DNA from: Ciborinia camelliae
Lineage: Eukaryota; Ascomycota; Leotiomycetes; Helotiales; Sclerotiniaceae
NCBI GenBank assembly: GCA_025890175.1
Contig: JANPYM010000010.1
Span: 277,498-341,497, forward strand
Direction: 5' to 3'
DNA: 64,000 nt
How positions within the stretch are numbered: position 1 is the first letter of the stretch; every line of letters begins with the position of its first letter. The notes beneath the pieces were generated by a model. It made no database searches. It was not told the DNA's origin and worked only from the letters and a program-made list of their open reading frames with translations. Both the position numbers and the translations under genes were made by a program. Below are positions 12,747 to 24,863 of this stretch, piece by piece.

Positions 12747-14481
12747 ATGTCGGACGGTATTGGTTCGGTGCGCACATTGAAGAGGAAGAATGTAAAAGGT
12801 CTGGCATTGAATGCACCCCCACCTCGGACTGTGGCACCATCCGAGAGCGATTCACAGATTCCTGGTGGCATTAGCAGTGAGAGCAGCAGGCAGACCGCAC
12901 AACTAGAAATTGGGATCGAGTACAAGTTAGACTTGAAGAGAGAAGATCTGGAAGTATTGAAAGACCTCGGTCATGGAAATGGAGGAACTGTCAGCAAAGT
13001 CAGACATATGGCTACAGGCACGGTAATGGCAAGAAAGGTATGCTGGCACAAATTCTCAAGGACTCAAACTTCAAACAGCTGCTTATGCAAACAAAGGTTA
13101 TTCATGTCGAAGCAAAGAAGGAAATGCGTCGTCGAATCGTTCGAGAACTACAAATTATGTACGACTGTAATTCGGAATATATCGTCAACTTCTACGGAGC
13201 ATTTTTGAGCGACAATAATGATGTTATTATGTGTATGGAGTACATGGATGTTGGGTACGATTACCTGGAATCTCCTCACGATCATAATGCTGGAGCTAAC
13301 TTCTCGTCAGATCTCTAGATAGAATCTCTACACATTTCGGTCCAGTTCGAGTCGATGTTCTAGGGAAGATCGCAGAAGCTACCCTCGGAGGCCTCACATA
13401 TCTTTACACCAAACATCATATCATGCATCGAGACATCAAACCATCAAATATCCTCGTGAATTCAAAGGGTCAGATTAAGCTATGTGATTTTGGCGTTTCA
13501 GGAGAATTGGTCAATTCGGTAGCAGATACCTTTGTTGGAACGTCGACATATATGGCTCCAGAACGAATTCAAGGACAAAAATACACTGTAAAGTCTGATG
13601 TATGGAGTTTTGGTCTCGCCATTATGGAACTTGCAATTGGAAAGTTTCCTTTTGATGCTAGTGAGCACTTATCCGACGGAGATGGAGCACCATCTGGTAT
13701 TCTTGATCTTCTTCAACAAATTGTGTATGAGCCTGCGCCAAGGTTACCAAAGAGCGAAGCCTTCCCTCAAATTCTTGAAGACATGATTCAGAAATGCATG
13801 TCTAAAACTCCAGAAGAAAGACCGACGCCTCAAGAGCTTTATGTAAGTCATATTCTTCCTACATCAGTCTTGAAGTTTCTCTACTAACATCTTTAATAGG
13901 AGCGTGAACCTTTCGTCCAAGCTGCCAAGAGAACTCCTGTGGATCTTCAAGAGTGGGCTGTTAGTATGCTAGAGAGAGACAACCGCAAGTCACATCTTGC
14001 ACCTCAATTATCGCCAGCTAGTAGAGACGTGCTACGCGGCGATGATTCGCCCAATGCTTCACAAACTCCTACATCAGGAGACATTCCCATAAAAAATGCT
14101 GATGTACGTTCGGCGATAACTTCCCCACCATACGGCGAAAACCATAACCCCAGGTCTCGTTCTCCTACCAAGAGCGGCAGTATTTCGGGTCGAGGAGGTG
14201 TAGCATTCCATCCCGGTCTACCTGGAAGAGGCAGCACCACCAACTCGATACCGAAACTTCCCCCACTGAATGCACCTGATCCACACGATGCTAATGGTTC
14301 TTCAAGCGTCACCGTATCAAATTTTAACACCGCGACTCTTCCAATGCGTCCAGCTCCAGCTGGACCTCTACCACCACCACCCAGAAAACAATCAGAAGAT
14401 AACAGCCATAAAGAAAGTCGACGCCAAGCAACCTTTGGCAATGGCTTATATGGCTCGGGCTATGCAGCTCAAGGTGCATAA
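12747..14481 (+). CDS. STE7: MAP kinase kinase, Ste7/Mst7 type
   Basis: Four exons: 12747-13037, 13097-13254, 13311-13842 and 13900-14481, giving 520 residues. The N-terminus has a basic-hydrophobic MAPK docking site (KRKNVKGLALNAPPPR, about residues 12-27). The kinase domain has a glycine loop (LGHGNGGTVSKV), the invariant lysine (ARKVIHVEAKKE region), HRDIKPSN, DFGVSG and APE. The activation segment SVADTFVGTSTYMAPE carries the Ser and Thr (S-x3-T) that an upstream MAPKKK phosphorylates. The fourth exon is a long Pro/Ser-rich tail, typical of filamentous-fungal Ste7. In this family the enzyme links Ste11-type MAPKKK to Fus3/Kss1-type MAPK in mating, hyphal fusion and, in plant pathogens, infection structures. 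The Mkk1 and Pbs2 classes are less likely because of the docking site and tail. The kinase class is certain, the Ste7 subtype likely. Confidence 0.92.
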
Positions 14482-15228
14482 ATTCTATTCCCATCATAAT
14501 GCATTGACATATTTACACAAACTTTTCATATCGTTGTGGAGCGAGAGCATCTTTTCGGCGTATTTATCAAACTCTCAATCAACAGGCATATCTGATCTGG
14601 TGACGAATCTGCTTGCTGACTTCGTCTCAAATCTTCATATTGTGTGTCTATGGATATGGAAAATCTTCTTTGTAGCAATTGGGGGATTGTTGAATGTAGT
14701 CTAGGTAGCATGGTTTGAATCCTGTGAATCTGGGTGATGTGGGAGATACAGATGGATGGATGGAAATACATTAAAGATAGTGGATCATCGGAATATATAG
14801 CTAGCTCTGTAGCGGACAGACTCGGGAATATGTTGTAGGACGTTTTATTATATCATTCTAAAGAATATATTGTTTGTCTTGGGACTTCTTGGCTGATGGT
14901 AGATGATATTCGAGAAAGATTACTTGTTAAAGAAACCAAGTGTCAGGTATCATTAGTCATCATGTATGTGGGGTTGCAGTATGGACCTCCTCTACCCCCA
15001 CCCCACTTCCCATAGATGATCAAGAAAGGAGACTTTTAATAACTTCCAATTATTTTGTTTTTCTGTGTACATGCAATGCATATCTGCCCATTCCATTCTC
15101 TATTACCAAAGTTTCTTCCCTCGTCTTTATCTTTAACTGTAACTCGAAAAAGTATAACCGCATCACGGAACCTTCCGAACGTTACCTCGATATCTTCATA
15201 TCGAAATTGTAGGAGGGCGTTCGGTATG
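14482..15228. other. Intergenic, STE7 3' flank and HAD gene promoter
   Basis: About 0.75 kb with no supported gene. The left part is the probable STE7 3' untranslated region. The right part should contain the promoter and 5' leader of the HAD hydrolase, and possibly an undetected first exon, because that gene lacks an in-frame start codon in the assembled sequence. Confidence 0.55.
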
Positions 15229-15282
15229 ACGGCACGTGCATCGTTGGAAGAGATAAAAGGCGGGAGAGGGGCAGGAATTGGA

Positions 15283-16724
15283 ATGGGGGGGAGAGGGGAA
15301 GAAGATTAGGAGATTTGCTCCGCTGGGGAAGGAGGGATTGGGGGGAGGAGAAGTGGATGGGGTGAGAAGGTTGCGAGGCATTGTTTTTGATATGGATGGG
15401 ACTTTGTGGTGAGCTGTTTCTTTTTGTTGGTCGTTTCTTGTTTGCTATATGGATTGAGGTCTTGGGGGGGGGGGAAATAGGGTAAAACCAAGGTTGAGGG
15501 GTNNNNNNNNNNGGGGGGGGGGGAAATAGGGTAAAACCAAGGTTGAGGGGTGAAGGGATCCTTCTCTGAGGGGGAGAGAAACGGCAATGAGGTTGATGCT
15601 CTTTTTGTTCGAAGTATCGAAGTCAACTAGGAAATGATTATTTGGGGTTGTTTATGTATGTTTTTGTTGCATTATTATATTGGGCATTCTGGATTCTGAA
15701 GTCTAAAACCTGACAAGTTGTTGGGCTTTGTGATATGAAAGAAGAAGTTGGAACTTTGGAACCCAAGTCCCTTGGTTACCAAAGCTTGAGTTATGTGATG
15801 TATTATTTGAAACGGGCTGCAAAAGTATTATTTTTACCAATGAGTAACCACTCATAATCTTTGCACCCTCTTGCAAGTATCTGCACCAAGAATAAGTATA
15901 TTTTCGATGGCCAACACTCCATCTCAAAATATTTATTTTGCTCTAACAAAGTTAATACATCGATAATAATCCTTTTAACGTACTGACTTCTTCAACAGTG
16001 AACCGCAGAACTACATGTATGTACAGTATGGACCACACTCCCTTGCACTCTAACCCCATATCGTCATTCCCATTCCTTCCTGACCCCCACCATAGGTTCG
16101 GCCAGATGCGCAACGCCCTCGGAATAGACAAAAGTATCGATATCCTCGAGCACATCTATTCCCTCCCCGTCTCCGAACAAGAAGCTGCTCATGAGAAAAT
16201 TCGAGCTATAGAACGCGAAGCCATGCTCACCCAAGTTCCACAACCCGGTATTTCTGTTCTCTTATCCCCCCATTTGCCGTCCTAATAACTCGAAACCAGG
16301 TCTGCAAACCCTCTTCACCTACCTCACCACCCTAACCCCCACCCTCCCCCTCGCAATCTTAACTCGCAATCACCCACCCCCCGTACACCACCTCCTCACA
16401 ACTCATCTCCCAAGTACCCCCTTTTCCCCTATCATAACACGCGAATTCCATCCTCCAAAGCCTCATCCCGCAGGAATTCTCCACATAGCACAGGAATGGA
16501 ATGTAGATCCCCGAGATACGATTATGGTGGGCGATTCGATTGATGATATGAAAGCTGGGTTTGCGGCGGGAGCGGCAACTGTGTTGGTGGGTAATAGTGT
16601 TAATAAGGAGTTATGGGAGCATGAGTTTACGGATTTGGTAGTGGAGAGGTTGGATGAGTTGGTGGAGATTTTGGAGAGGGGGTTTGTAGGGAGGGTTGAG
16701 AGGGAAGGGGGTAATCATCCATGA
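15283..16724 (+). CDS. HAD-superfamily hydrolase (phosphoglycolate-phosphatase-like); 5' end disrupted
   Basis: Exons from the clear part: (start uncertain)-15408, 15999-16016 (18 bases), 16096-16247 and 16300-16724. Spliced product reads RRFAPL...LRGIVFDMDGTLC-EPQNYM-FGQMRNALGI and ends about 200 residues later. Motif I is DMDGT (nucleophile is the first Asp), motif II is ILTRN, motif III is the Lys in PPKPHP and motif IV is GDSIDDM, all in the right order for a small-molecule phosphatase. The open frame reaches back only to a TAA at 15254 and has no ATG before motif I. The ATGs at 15229 and 15283 are in another frame, and one base fewer in the seven-G run at 15285-15291 would join them. A miscounted homopolymer or an unseen intron are both possible. 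Intron 1 contains an N gap. The substrate is unknown. Confidence 0.75.
15467..15550. other. Assembly gap (N run) with duplicated flanks
   Basis: Ten Ns at 15503-15512 lie inside intron 1 of the HAD gene. The stretch left of the gap (a G run of at least eleven followed by AAATAGGGTAAAACCAAGG and TTGAGGGGT) is repeated directly to the right of it. This is the pattern left when two contig ends that overlap at a poly-G tract are joined by an arbitrary spacer. Confidence 0.9.
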
Positions 16725-16972
16725 GGAGAGAATGGGAGAGAATGGGATTAGTATAAATATCGTTATTATTATAACGGTGGACTAGAGATGCTTTCAAGAT
16801 GAGTATAGAATATTATTATACATAACCCTCGCAATAAATCGAAAAAACCACTTCCAAGACGCAGAATATTAGTTTAGATATACCAATTCACCCCCTGCCA
16901 GCAAATAGCTCTCCCTCCTTCTCCTACACTCGTCACCTATCCATCTTCCCATCCCCTTTCCCTCAACCCCCC

Positions 16973-18824
16973 TTACTCATACGCACCACTCCCACGTTCA
17001 TTCGCCGCCAACGCTGTCAAATTTCTATTCCCAACCTTGAGGAGTGTCTTCTCGTGCGGAATCGCATCGATCATCTCATCCGGCAATCCCAAGGTATCCT
17101 TAATGACCTGTTTTGGCGTCAAGGCTATCCATTGCGCCACACTAATATCAGTAAAAACGGGCTGTTGCAAGACTTCCAAAAACACGACATCTTCCGTTCC
17201 CGTGTTCTCTATATAGTGCGTGTTACTCGCGGGGATGTATCCCACGTCTCCGGCGGTGTAATCGAAGGTTCCCGACGACGAAGGCGCCGCGTAGATGGTG
17301 ATACGTGCGGATCCGGCGAGAAAAAAATTCCACTCGTCGCTGGTGAGATGCCAGTGCATTTCGCGCATGGCGCCCGGTTCGATGGTTACGAGTGCCGCGG
17401 CAAAATTCGAGGCGATGGGGAAGGTGGTCGTGTCGATTATTTTTACCGAGCCGCCCGGGACGATATATGGTTCCTGTGGGGTCGGGGAGTTAGTCACTGT
17501 CTAGCAAGGAAAGCTTTGGAACGATAATGAGGATATTGAGGAATCAAAACTTCATCGGGAATGCACATGATGAAATGGAGAAAGGGAGTTTGAGATTGGG
17601 GAATAGAATCAGGTATTGAGAATAAAGGGGTTAGTGAACCGATCAAGCATACTTGTTGGGAGAAATGGTAGGTGTAGGAATCTTTTTGAGGGAGGGGACC
17701 GGCGGCGCTGGTTTGGTTTTGAATGGAGATATTGGCTGGGGCGGGGGTGCCGTCAAAGATGTAGAGTTCGTCCGAGGAGCGGAGATGGTCGAAGGAGGAA
17801 ATGGGGGTTTGGAAGTTTTTGGAGAGGACGGATTTAGGGTTACGGAGAAACATCTCGGAGACGAGAACTAGGGTTGTGGGTTAGTGGTAGGGTATTAAGG
17901 AACGCTTTCCCAGGAAAACGAGGAATCAAAGTTGTATGAAATGGAAGAACTTTTTGTGCTTACAAGTTTCATATTCGGAGAAATCTCCTTGGTCGAAGAT
18001 CAGTAGGAATTCACAGCCCTCGTCCAAAGCTTGGATAGAATGTGGGACGCCGGCTGGGAAGTACCAAACATCGCCTGCGCCGATATCGTCGATGAAACTT
18101 TCTCCCTTCTCATTAACCGCAGATAGTCGTACACTCCCTTTTAGCATTAATGACCATTCATTTGCGGTATGCCAATGTAATTCCCGATATGCTCCTGGTG
18201 CTAAACGCATGTCTACACCAGCCATTTCAGTTGCGATAGGTAATTGATGTTTGTTTTGTTGTCTTGCCCATCCGGATTTCTTGCCACTGCCTAATCTGTT
18301 ATGGGACAATCCCATTGGCCATTGTGCTTGTGGAATATCACCACTATCTGTTCCCGGCGGAGCGGAGAGATCTGGGTTCAATTTCTGATATTCATAGGTT
18401 TCTAAGGTAATGTTAGATTTTTATTGTTTCGGTGGTGTTTCTTTCTTGCGAACTTACGTGGCCCGGGATCGGTTTCGCCCGCAGATCCTCGAATAGGTTG
18501 TGGATTTTTGACGCTATTGAAGTCCAAATATAGACCTAGGTCTGCATCTGCATCCTGGCCAATGACCATAGGGTAGTTTGACACTATGGCAGAATCTCCA
18601 CCAGAGACAGCAGATGCCTTTGCAACTTCGCCCAGTAATGATTCATCTCCATAAAGAGAGCCGGTAGCGGCAGTAACTTTAGGCACTGGTACAGATACAC
18701 CACCCACAGCTACTGATTGTTCGCCATAGCTCATCTGAGGTATAGGTGCAGGAGCTGCAAGAACTGCTGGGAGAAGTCCAGCAGCTGCAAAAGAACTGAA
18801 CAGGCGAGTCACCGGATGCATCAT
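16973..18824 (-). CDS. Secreted bicupin oxalate decarboxylase
   Basis: Four exons on the minus strand: 18824-18458, 18401-17964, 17867-17653 and 17473-16973, giving 506 residues. The N-terminus is a signal peptide (a hydrophobic stretch ending AAAGLLPAVLAAPAP). Each half has a cupin metal site: cupin 1 has HWHTANEW with a later GDVWYFPAGVPHS (His pair near residue 191), and cupin 2 has HWHLTSDEW with GDVGYIPASNTHY (near 376). In oxalate decarboxylases these His/Glu sets bind two manganese ions and the enzyme splits oxalate into formate and CO2. The flexible lid that sets decarboxylase versus oxidase activity reads DFSEYET here, where bacterial enzymes have SENST, and keeps the Ser-Glu pair. 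Fungi that secrete oxalate use such enzymes to limit acid and oxalate outside the cell. It faces the HAD gene tail to tail with ~250 bases between. Oxalate oxidase activity cannot be excluded from sequence. Confidence 0.9.
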
Positions 18825-20908
18825 GAATGAATGTTTGATTGTCCTCTGATTAGAGGGTACATACAGAGATATCGTCTGTAGTTATATACTTTTATAACCC
18901 ATGATGAGATTAGCTTCACCATGCAAGGATGCAAGGGTGCTAGAAGCATCTAGCTTTCTGAGCCATGGCTAAATTGCTAGCAACATTGTCTGTAGCCAAA
19001 CATAAGTTGTTTGAGAGCGTTATGGCATTACGAAATCCCGATGGAGAGACCTGCAGATGTAAACAGTGTGCAACTCGATTAGACATGAAGATTGAGTAAT
19101 CAATCAATGACGTGGAGGCGTAGATATGTGTAACCACCTGTCTAGTTTATCAATCGCAAGAGGTCTGCCGAGTACCTTGGCAACTATCAAGAAAGCATGA
19201 CAGTACATGATTCTGATAAACCTTTCGGGTAAAATTGGAATGCAATGCAAATAGAAGAATAATTAGAAGTTTTACCGGGCAGCTATACCAGTGGGCACGA
19301 ATTCATGGAACGCTCGCTGCCCAGCTTCCAAAATCCATGATTATTCCAATTTTTTAATTGATTCCGTTTAAATTGCACAGTCTTATTGTCTGATTTGTTT
19401 TGAATGATTCGGTTAGGTTTGGGGGGGTGAAATTAGATATGCGAGCATACCTATCGTTATATTCAAATTTCACGCCGTTTTATGACTGCGTACACCCGTT
19501 TGTGCTACTGAGACTAAGAAAATCAAGCTTCAGTGCCGTGCCACCACAGGGGGATCAATTAAGACCATGATGCTTGAAGCATGAAGATAGAAAGAGACGA
19601 AGATCATCGCTTGGTCGTTTCCCGTTAACTTCGGGATGAAGGAGAAATGAAAGGATAGGACGATATGCGCATGCAGTGTGCCTCGCTGACCTTCGATATC
19701 TACTTAACAAGGTCATATATTCGTAATGGGTACACCAACCAGGAGCTGTGCAGGTACGAAAGCGTTAAAGAAAATGATCTGATTACACAGCCAGTGGCTG
19801 CTTAGAAAACGTGGAGACTAGTCACCTGCAAGACTTGGCAATCTGAGTCTGAGTTTTTGGTAAAAAAGCTTGTATTCGGCCATGGAAGAGTTCTTTGAAG
19901 AATTGGCAAACTACCACTGGCTACTTGGCTACTGCACATCCGATGTACATAGGTCATGCATCCCGAAGTTATCTCCATGTAGTAGAATTGATATTGCCGA
20001 CTATTCACGGTCTACCAATGATTGGGTATTACGCGTAATGAAGAGAGTACAGTAAACGGTACGGAGTAAGTAGAATTGATGTACTCTATCAGTTTGGGAT
20101 TACGCGTAATGAAGAGAGTACAGTATCGGTAAAGTATACATAATCTGTTGTGAGGCCTGAGTAGCAGAGAAAACCTAGTAGTTCGGAGAAAAATATACTC
20201 CCCAAAAAAGAGAAGAGTCATTTATTACTCGAGTATATAATCTTACATGTAATCTTACACACACAAATATATACTGTGCATCGTACGGAGTACATTCATC
20301 CTATCAAGCCTTGCCAAGCAAAAGATGAATGGAGAAACAGGACAGGGGGAAGAGGCATAATGCAGCAAGGTGAGATATAGTATACTGGTGATCCGGATGA
20401 TGTGATTGGTTGGTATGAAGGAGCCTGATATACGATAGACACAGACAGTCACACATTTTTTATATGATGTATGTATGTTTTGTTGGTACATCTTAATGCA
20501 TGAATTTTATTGTGATGCTATATTGAGATCCAGGTAGTAAGATTGAGAATGACGGTCTCCAGCTAATTTTGATAGATAGTTACATACCTAAATAACATAT
20601 GATATAATTGAGTATGGGGATATGTAATCAGTCAGCCATAGTTTTCCGACCTTTCAGTTTCATCACTATATCATTTCAAACTCATGCCACTTGGCAACCA
20701 AATTCTATTCACATTAACAAGCATCTAAACATCAAGACAAAATGCAACTACATATTCTTAATTTATAACAGGCAGTCAAGAACAACAGTCTACGTTCATC
20801 AGCTAATTTGATGGCATAGTTTTCCCTCAAACTCCATATGAATTTTTCACTTCAACCAAAAGATTTCTCCGTCATCCTACACCACCCTAAATTCACGAAC
20901 CATTGCAC
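18825..20908. other. Intergenic, oxalate decarboxylase promoter to COPA 3' flank
   Basis: About 2.1 kb without a supported gene. The first part is the promoter of the oxalate decarboxylase gene. The middle carries a duplicated block with a palindrome (separate entry) and TACGGAGTA-type units at 20060-20068 and 20284-20293. The last few hundred bases are the AT-rich 3' flank of the COPI alpha gene. Confidence 0.6.
19980..20125. repeat. Imperfect duplication with ATTACGCGTAAT palindrome
   Basis: Two copies of an identical 27-base string lie at 20028-20054 and 20099-20125, each beginning with the perfect palindrome ATTACGCGTAAT and followed by GAAGAGAGTACAGTA. A second shared string, AGTAGAATTGAT, precedes each copy (near 19981 and 20069). 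The whole is an imperfect tandem duplication of about 70-85 bases. The palindrome contains ACGCGT, the core of the yeast MluI cell-cycle box, though nothing here shows that it functions as one. Confidence 0.75.
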
Positions 20909-23900
20909 CTACGCAACCAGTTTCAACCCACTCCCGTTCTTACCAACCTCACAAACACCACATACTGTGCATACAGTACCCTTATATTTAGCTTGATATT
21001 TGCTACCATCAAATGCACAGACCTCAAATGAAGAGCCAGAGTAGATGGGTGTATGTGAGGCAGCACAGACATCGAATTCGGCAAATTGATCAAACTCGAT
21101 CTCGTGGGTATCATTGGGGTTGCGTTCACATTGTGCTTTAATCTTACGAGCCTGAATATCTTGTTAGTGCAAATAATTTAATTGTGGTAGGGGGTTGCTT
21201 ACATTCTCAAGAACCTTAGCACTTCCGCCGTTTGCCAACATTCTGTTAGCGAAACTTAACGCGGAGTTATAGTTCTTGCTGGTATAAGCCAACTTCATCG
21301 CACTTGTCAAAGCCAATTGTCTATGAACAACTTCCAACTTGGGAATAGTAAAGTAAGCCGACAATTCCAAACTGCGCTTGAGTTTCTCTGGTGATTTTGA
21401 GATTTCATCAGCAGTTCCAATCTTCCGCCTTGAAATCTCGATCGCCATTGCTATACTGTATTCCGATGCAGTCGTGATGAGTTTCTTTGCCTCTGACACC
21501 TCAGAGGCAGTTGAGACGGCGTTCACAAGTAGAGCATGAAGAATGCCCTTGAAGATCGTAGCACCATCTTCGAGCTTATTTTGTCGCATAGCATCGTATC
21601 CTTTCTGCAGGTCGACGGTTGCTAATGATTCAATGTCTCTAGGAATGATAGGAAGAACTTTGCGGGGATCCGTCTCATCCACTGTTCGTCGAACATAATT
21701 AACCAAAGGTGGAAGACTTGCGGATGCTGGGAGGTATGTTTTTGATGCTTGGTAAATTTCCAAGAATCGGGGTTTCAAAGGCTGGAAGTTAACAGCGCCA
21801 AGTTGACGATTGAGTAATTGCATAGCAGTTTCGAAAGAACCACCAGCGACGTGGTCGGCAGCGATAGGAGAGTTGCGAGCCCATAAATCAGCCTCACTAC
21901 TACCGGCACCAGCCTCTGCACTATCAACATTGACGAAGTCACTCTCAACCTCTGGAACAATATCATCACCCATGTCCCATCCTGCGGCATCTTCGTCATC
22001 ATCGGCTTCAATGAGAGCGCCAGTCTTAGTTTCATCATCTCCAGCTTCATCGAACCCGAATCCATTTCCAGTAGCAGAAGGTTCATCTTCCAAGGAAAGA
22101 CCTTCAACTTGACCAAGCAGAGCCTTTTCGAAGAAAGATTGCGAAGTTGCCTTTGTTGGCCAGTTTGCCTTGAAAGTGGAGACGACAGGTTTGGGAGGAG
22201 TAAGTGGAGATCCAAGAGAGGGTAATGTGATTTGTTCCTCGGTGAGGCCTGTAGCCTCGAGAATAGACTCGCATTCCTCCGTAAGGCCATGGGACTTTGC
22301 GGTCATGTAGGCGAGTGGATCTGACCTGGATTAGTATATTGCGTGAGAGTATTAGAATGTTTCATGTAAACTTACAAAGATCAATTTCCTTGAACATCTG
22401 TACCCTGTCTTGAACATCTCCGAGGTACAATGCGTTCTGGAAGCGGGCAGTAAAGTCACCACGATGTTCCGCAATCTTGGCCATTCTTGTTAACTTTGCC
22501 TCATCTCCAGTGGCTAGATATAAGAATGATAATTTGTCAAATTGTCGTAACTTTTGATATGTCATCTCGACAATCTGGTGATTACCATGGGCAAGGGCCT
22601 CGGCAGCTAATCTTGACCACAACTTTGGTCGATCTAATTGTTTGGCCATCTCCACGGCGACTTCCAAGTTACCACACTCGATCGCCAATTCGAATCGAGT
22701 TTGTGGGTCTTGTACGAATTGCAAAGCAATCTCGGGATAGCCCTTCTTTTGCAAATATGAGATGATACTTTGGCCAACAAGACTGGAGTTCTTGATGATT
22801 TGCAACATCTCCTCATAGTTTCGCTTAACAAGGGCAAGCTTGAAACGATACTCGGTAGGATCAATATTCAAAATCTTTGGTTTTGCATTTCGGTCCAAAC
22901 AGTACATAGTGCGTGCTTTGACCCTAACGAGGTAGACGGTCTGATCAAGAGTGCGAACAATGCCATTATCTCCGTTCAACAAGGTGTATTTGATGTGGTT
23001 CAAGGTCGAGTAAAGAAGGACGCCTGCATCATCCCAGGTCGCACTCTTGATGCGTATGGTTTCGTGAAGGGCGCTAACTTGTTCTAAAGATTTCGTAACA
23101 ATCGTTACATTATGTTTGCTCAAAAGAGCCGCGTATAAACCATCGTTAGACCACACGACATACTTAACACCCGAGACAGCAAGTTCGGTAATTGCCTTCT
23201 TTTGCTGAATGTCATATAGATGAACAGCGGTGGGTGTGATCAACAAAAGGTTACCAGTTCCGCCAAAGTAGATATCGGTGGTTCCATTTGGAGGCTTAAT
23301 AGTCTTGGTGATAGAGTTTGAAAGATCCTTGATATCAATCTGTTGAGTTGTAGCATTGAAGACAGCGAATCTATTTCGTGCTACAAAAACTGCAGAAGTA
23401 CCTTGGCCTCGCTTCGTATCGTTTGAGTCCATTGAACCAGCCCCATCTCGGGGGAGATTAATAAGTTCATATGAACCACCATCTGCAGGTGAAGTAACCA
23501 AGACAGCTCTTTCTGCTGGGTTGTAGGAAAGTGATCTAGGCGGAACCCAGGGGCTACCGAGTTTCTTCAGCGTCAATAGTGTTGGACTTTCGATGTTCTT
23601 TTGGAAATCATAAGATTTGACATGCTTATCCTTGGTGATATAGAAGATATTGTTCTGGTAAAAGGCAGAAGCTGGGCGTTCTCGCTCAAGCTTGAATACC
23701 ATGACACCATTATCGTGGCCAGCAGCGAAAAGGTTTATCTCAGGATGAGCTGCAATGACCCAAAACCTATCATTCTCCCGCTTGAATGACTGCACTGATG
23801 TACGCTTATTGAGATCCCAAACTCGGATGGTTTTGTCTTCGCCGACTGACAAGATCAGATCTTGATGAGGATGGAATAAGCATCCCGATGCATTTTGGAA

Positions 23901-24863
23901 ATGTCCCCGGCAGGTATCGACCTCCCACGCTTTCGTTTCGCTCATTCGCCATAGTTTAACGAGTCGATCATCACCAGCAGATACAATCAGGGGTAACGTT
24001 GGATGGAAAGCTACCCAATTGACACCTCTGTCGTGACCCTCGAGCACGAATTTGACTACTGCATCGGTATTTCCAAACATATCCGCTTGGGCCTGGTTCC
24101 CTCTCGACATTTGGTCTTCGAAAGTCATCGATGTTGGCGCCGAATGCTTCTTTCGCAAGCCTGAAATATCCCAAACTCGAACCGATTGATCAAGGGATGC
24201 AGATACTACCAAATCGTCTTTAGGATGGAATTGGGCGCACATTGTATAATGATTGTGACCGGTCATTGTGCAAACTGAAAAGACGATTAGCACTATATAC
24301 ATATACAATGTTGAGCATTTCCAGCTTACTTAGAGAGCGGTTTTGCCAGTTCCATATTCTAATAGTTTGATCATCCGAACTGGAAATGATCCAAGGAAGC
24401 TCATGATGAAAGAAGACTGTGCGAACATAATCTAAATGACCATTCAAGGTAAACAGACATCTGCGAGTCTGCAATGACCAGACTTTAATCTTGTAATCAT
24501 CTCCACCGGAGACAAAGAGGGGTTGTGTCTTGTGGAAATCGATTCCTCGAACTGGCCCATCATGCTCCTCGAATCTATCAATCAATGTTCCCATACGATA
24601 ATCCCATAGCTGAATGGTCGAAGAATGTAAAGAAACTAGAATCCATGGCCTATGATAATAGTTAGGTATAGTTGCTGCGCATTGTCTTTGTGGACGAACC
24701 GTTTAGGATGGAAAGCAATGCCTTTTGCTCTGGATGATTTTGACTCAAACTTATGTGCACATCAGTACTATATCCCCCATGACTGAAAACCTAAGTCAAT
24801 AGGTATGGAGTCGCGACATACCTTCGTCAGCATCGTAGGGGAGGAATTAGAATTGGATGCCAT
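20909..24863 (-). CDS. COP1: COPI coatomer alpha subunit
   Basis: Six exons on the minus strand: 24863-24822, 24749-24700, 24649-24330, 24274-22376, 22320-21203 and 21151-20909, giving 1223 residues, the normal length for alpha-COP. The N-terminal ~330 residues are WD40 repeats (for example [20 protein letters not shown] and [15 protein letters not shown]), which recognise KKxx-type retrieval signals. A second beta-propeller and an alpha-solenoid follow, then an acidic linker (about 770-860) and the C-terminal domain that binds epsilon-COP, ending in a Cys-rich stretch ([11 protein letters not shown]). Alpha-COP is part of the coat that carries cargo from Golgi to ER. The 22321 acceptor is chosen because it gives [16 protein letters not shown]; the alternative AG four bases away breaks the frame. 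COP1 is the yeast name (also RET1); COPA is the animal name. Confidence 0.95.

Noticed and set aside
14711..14760. B-box-like string (GGTTTGAATCC) suggesting a tRNA
   Set aside because: No matching A box, acceptor stem or anticodon arm could be folded around it.
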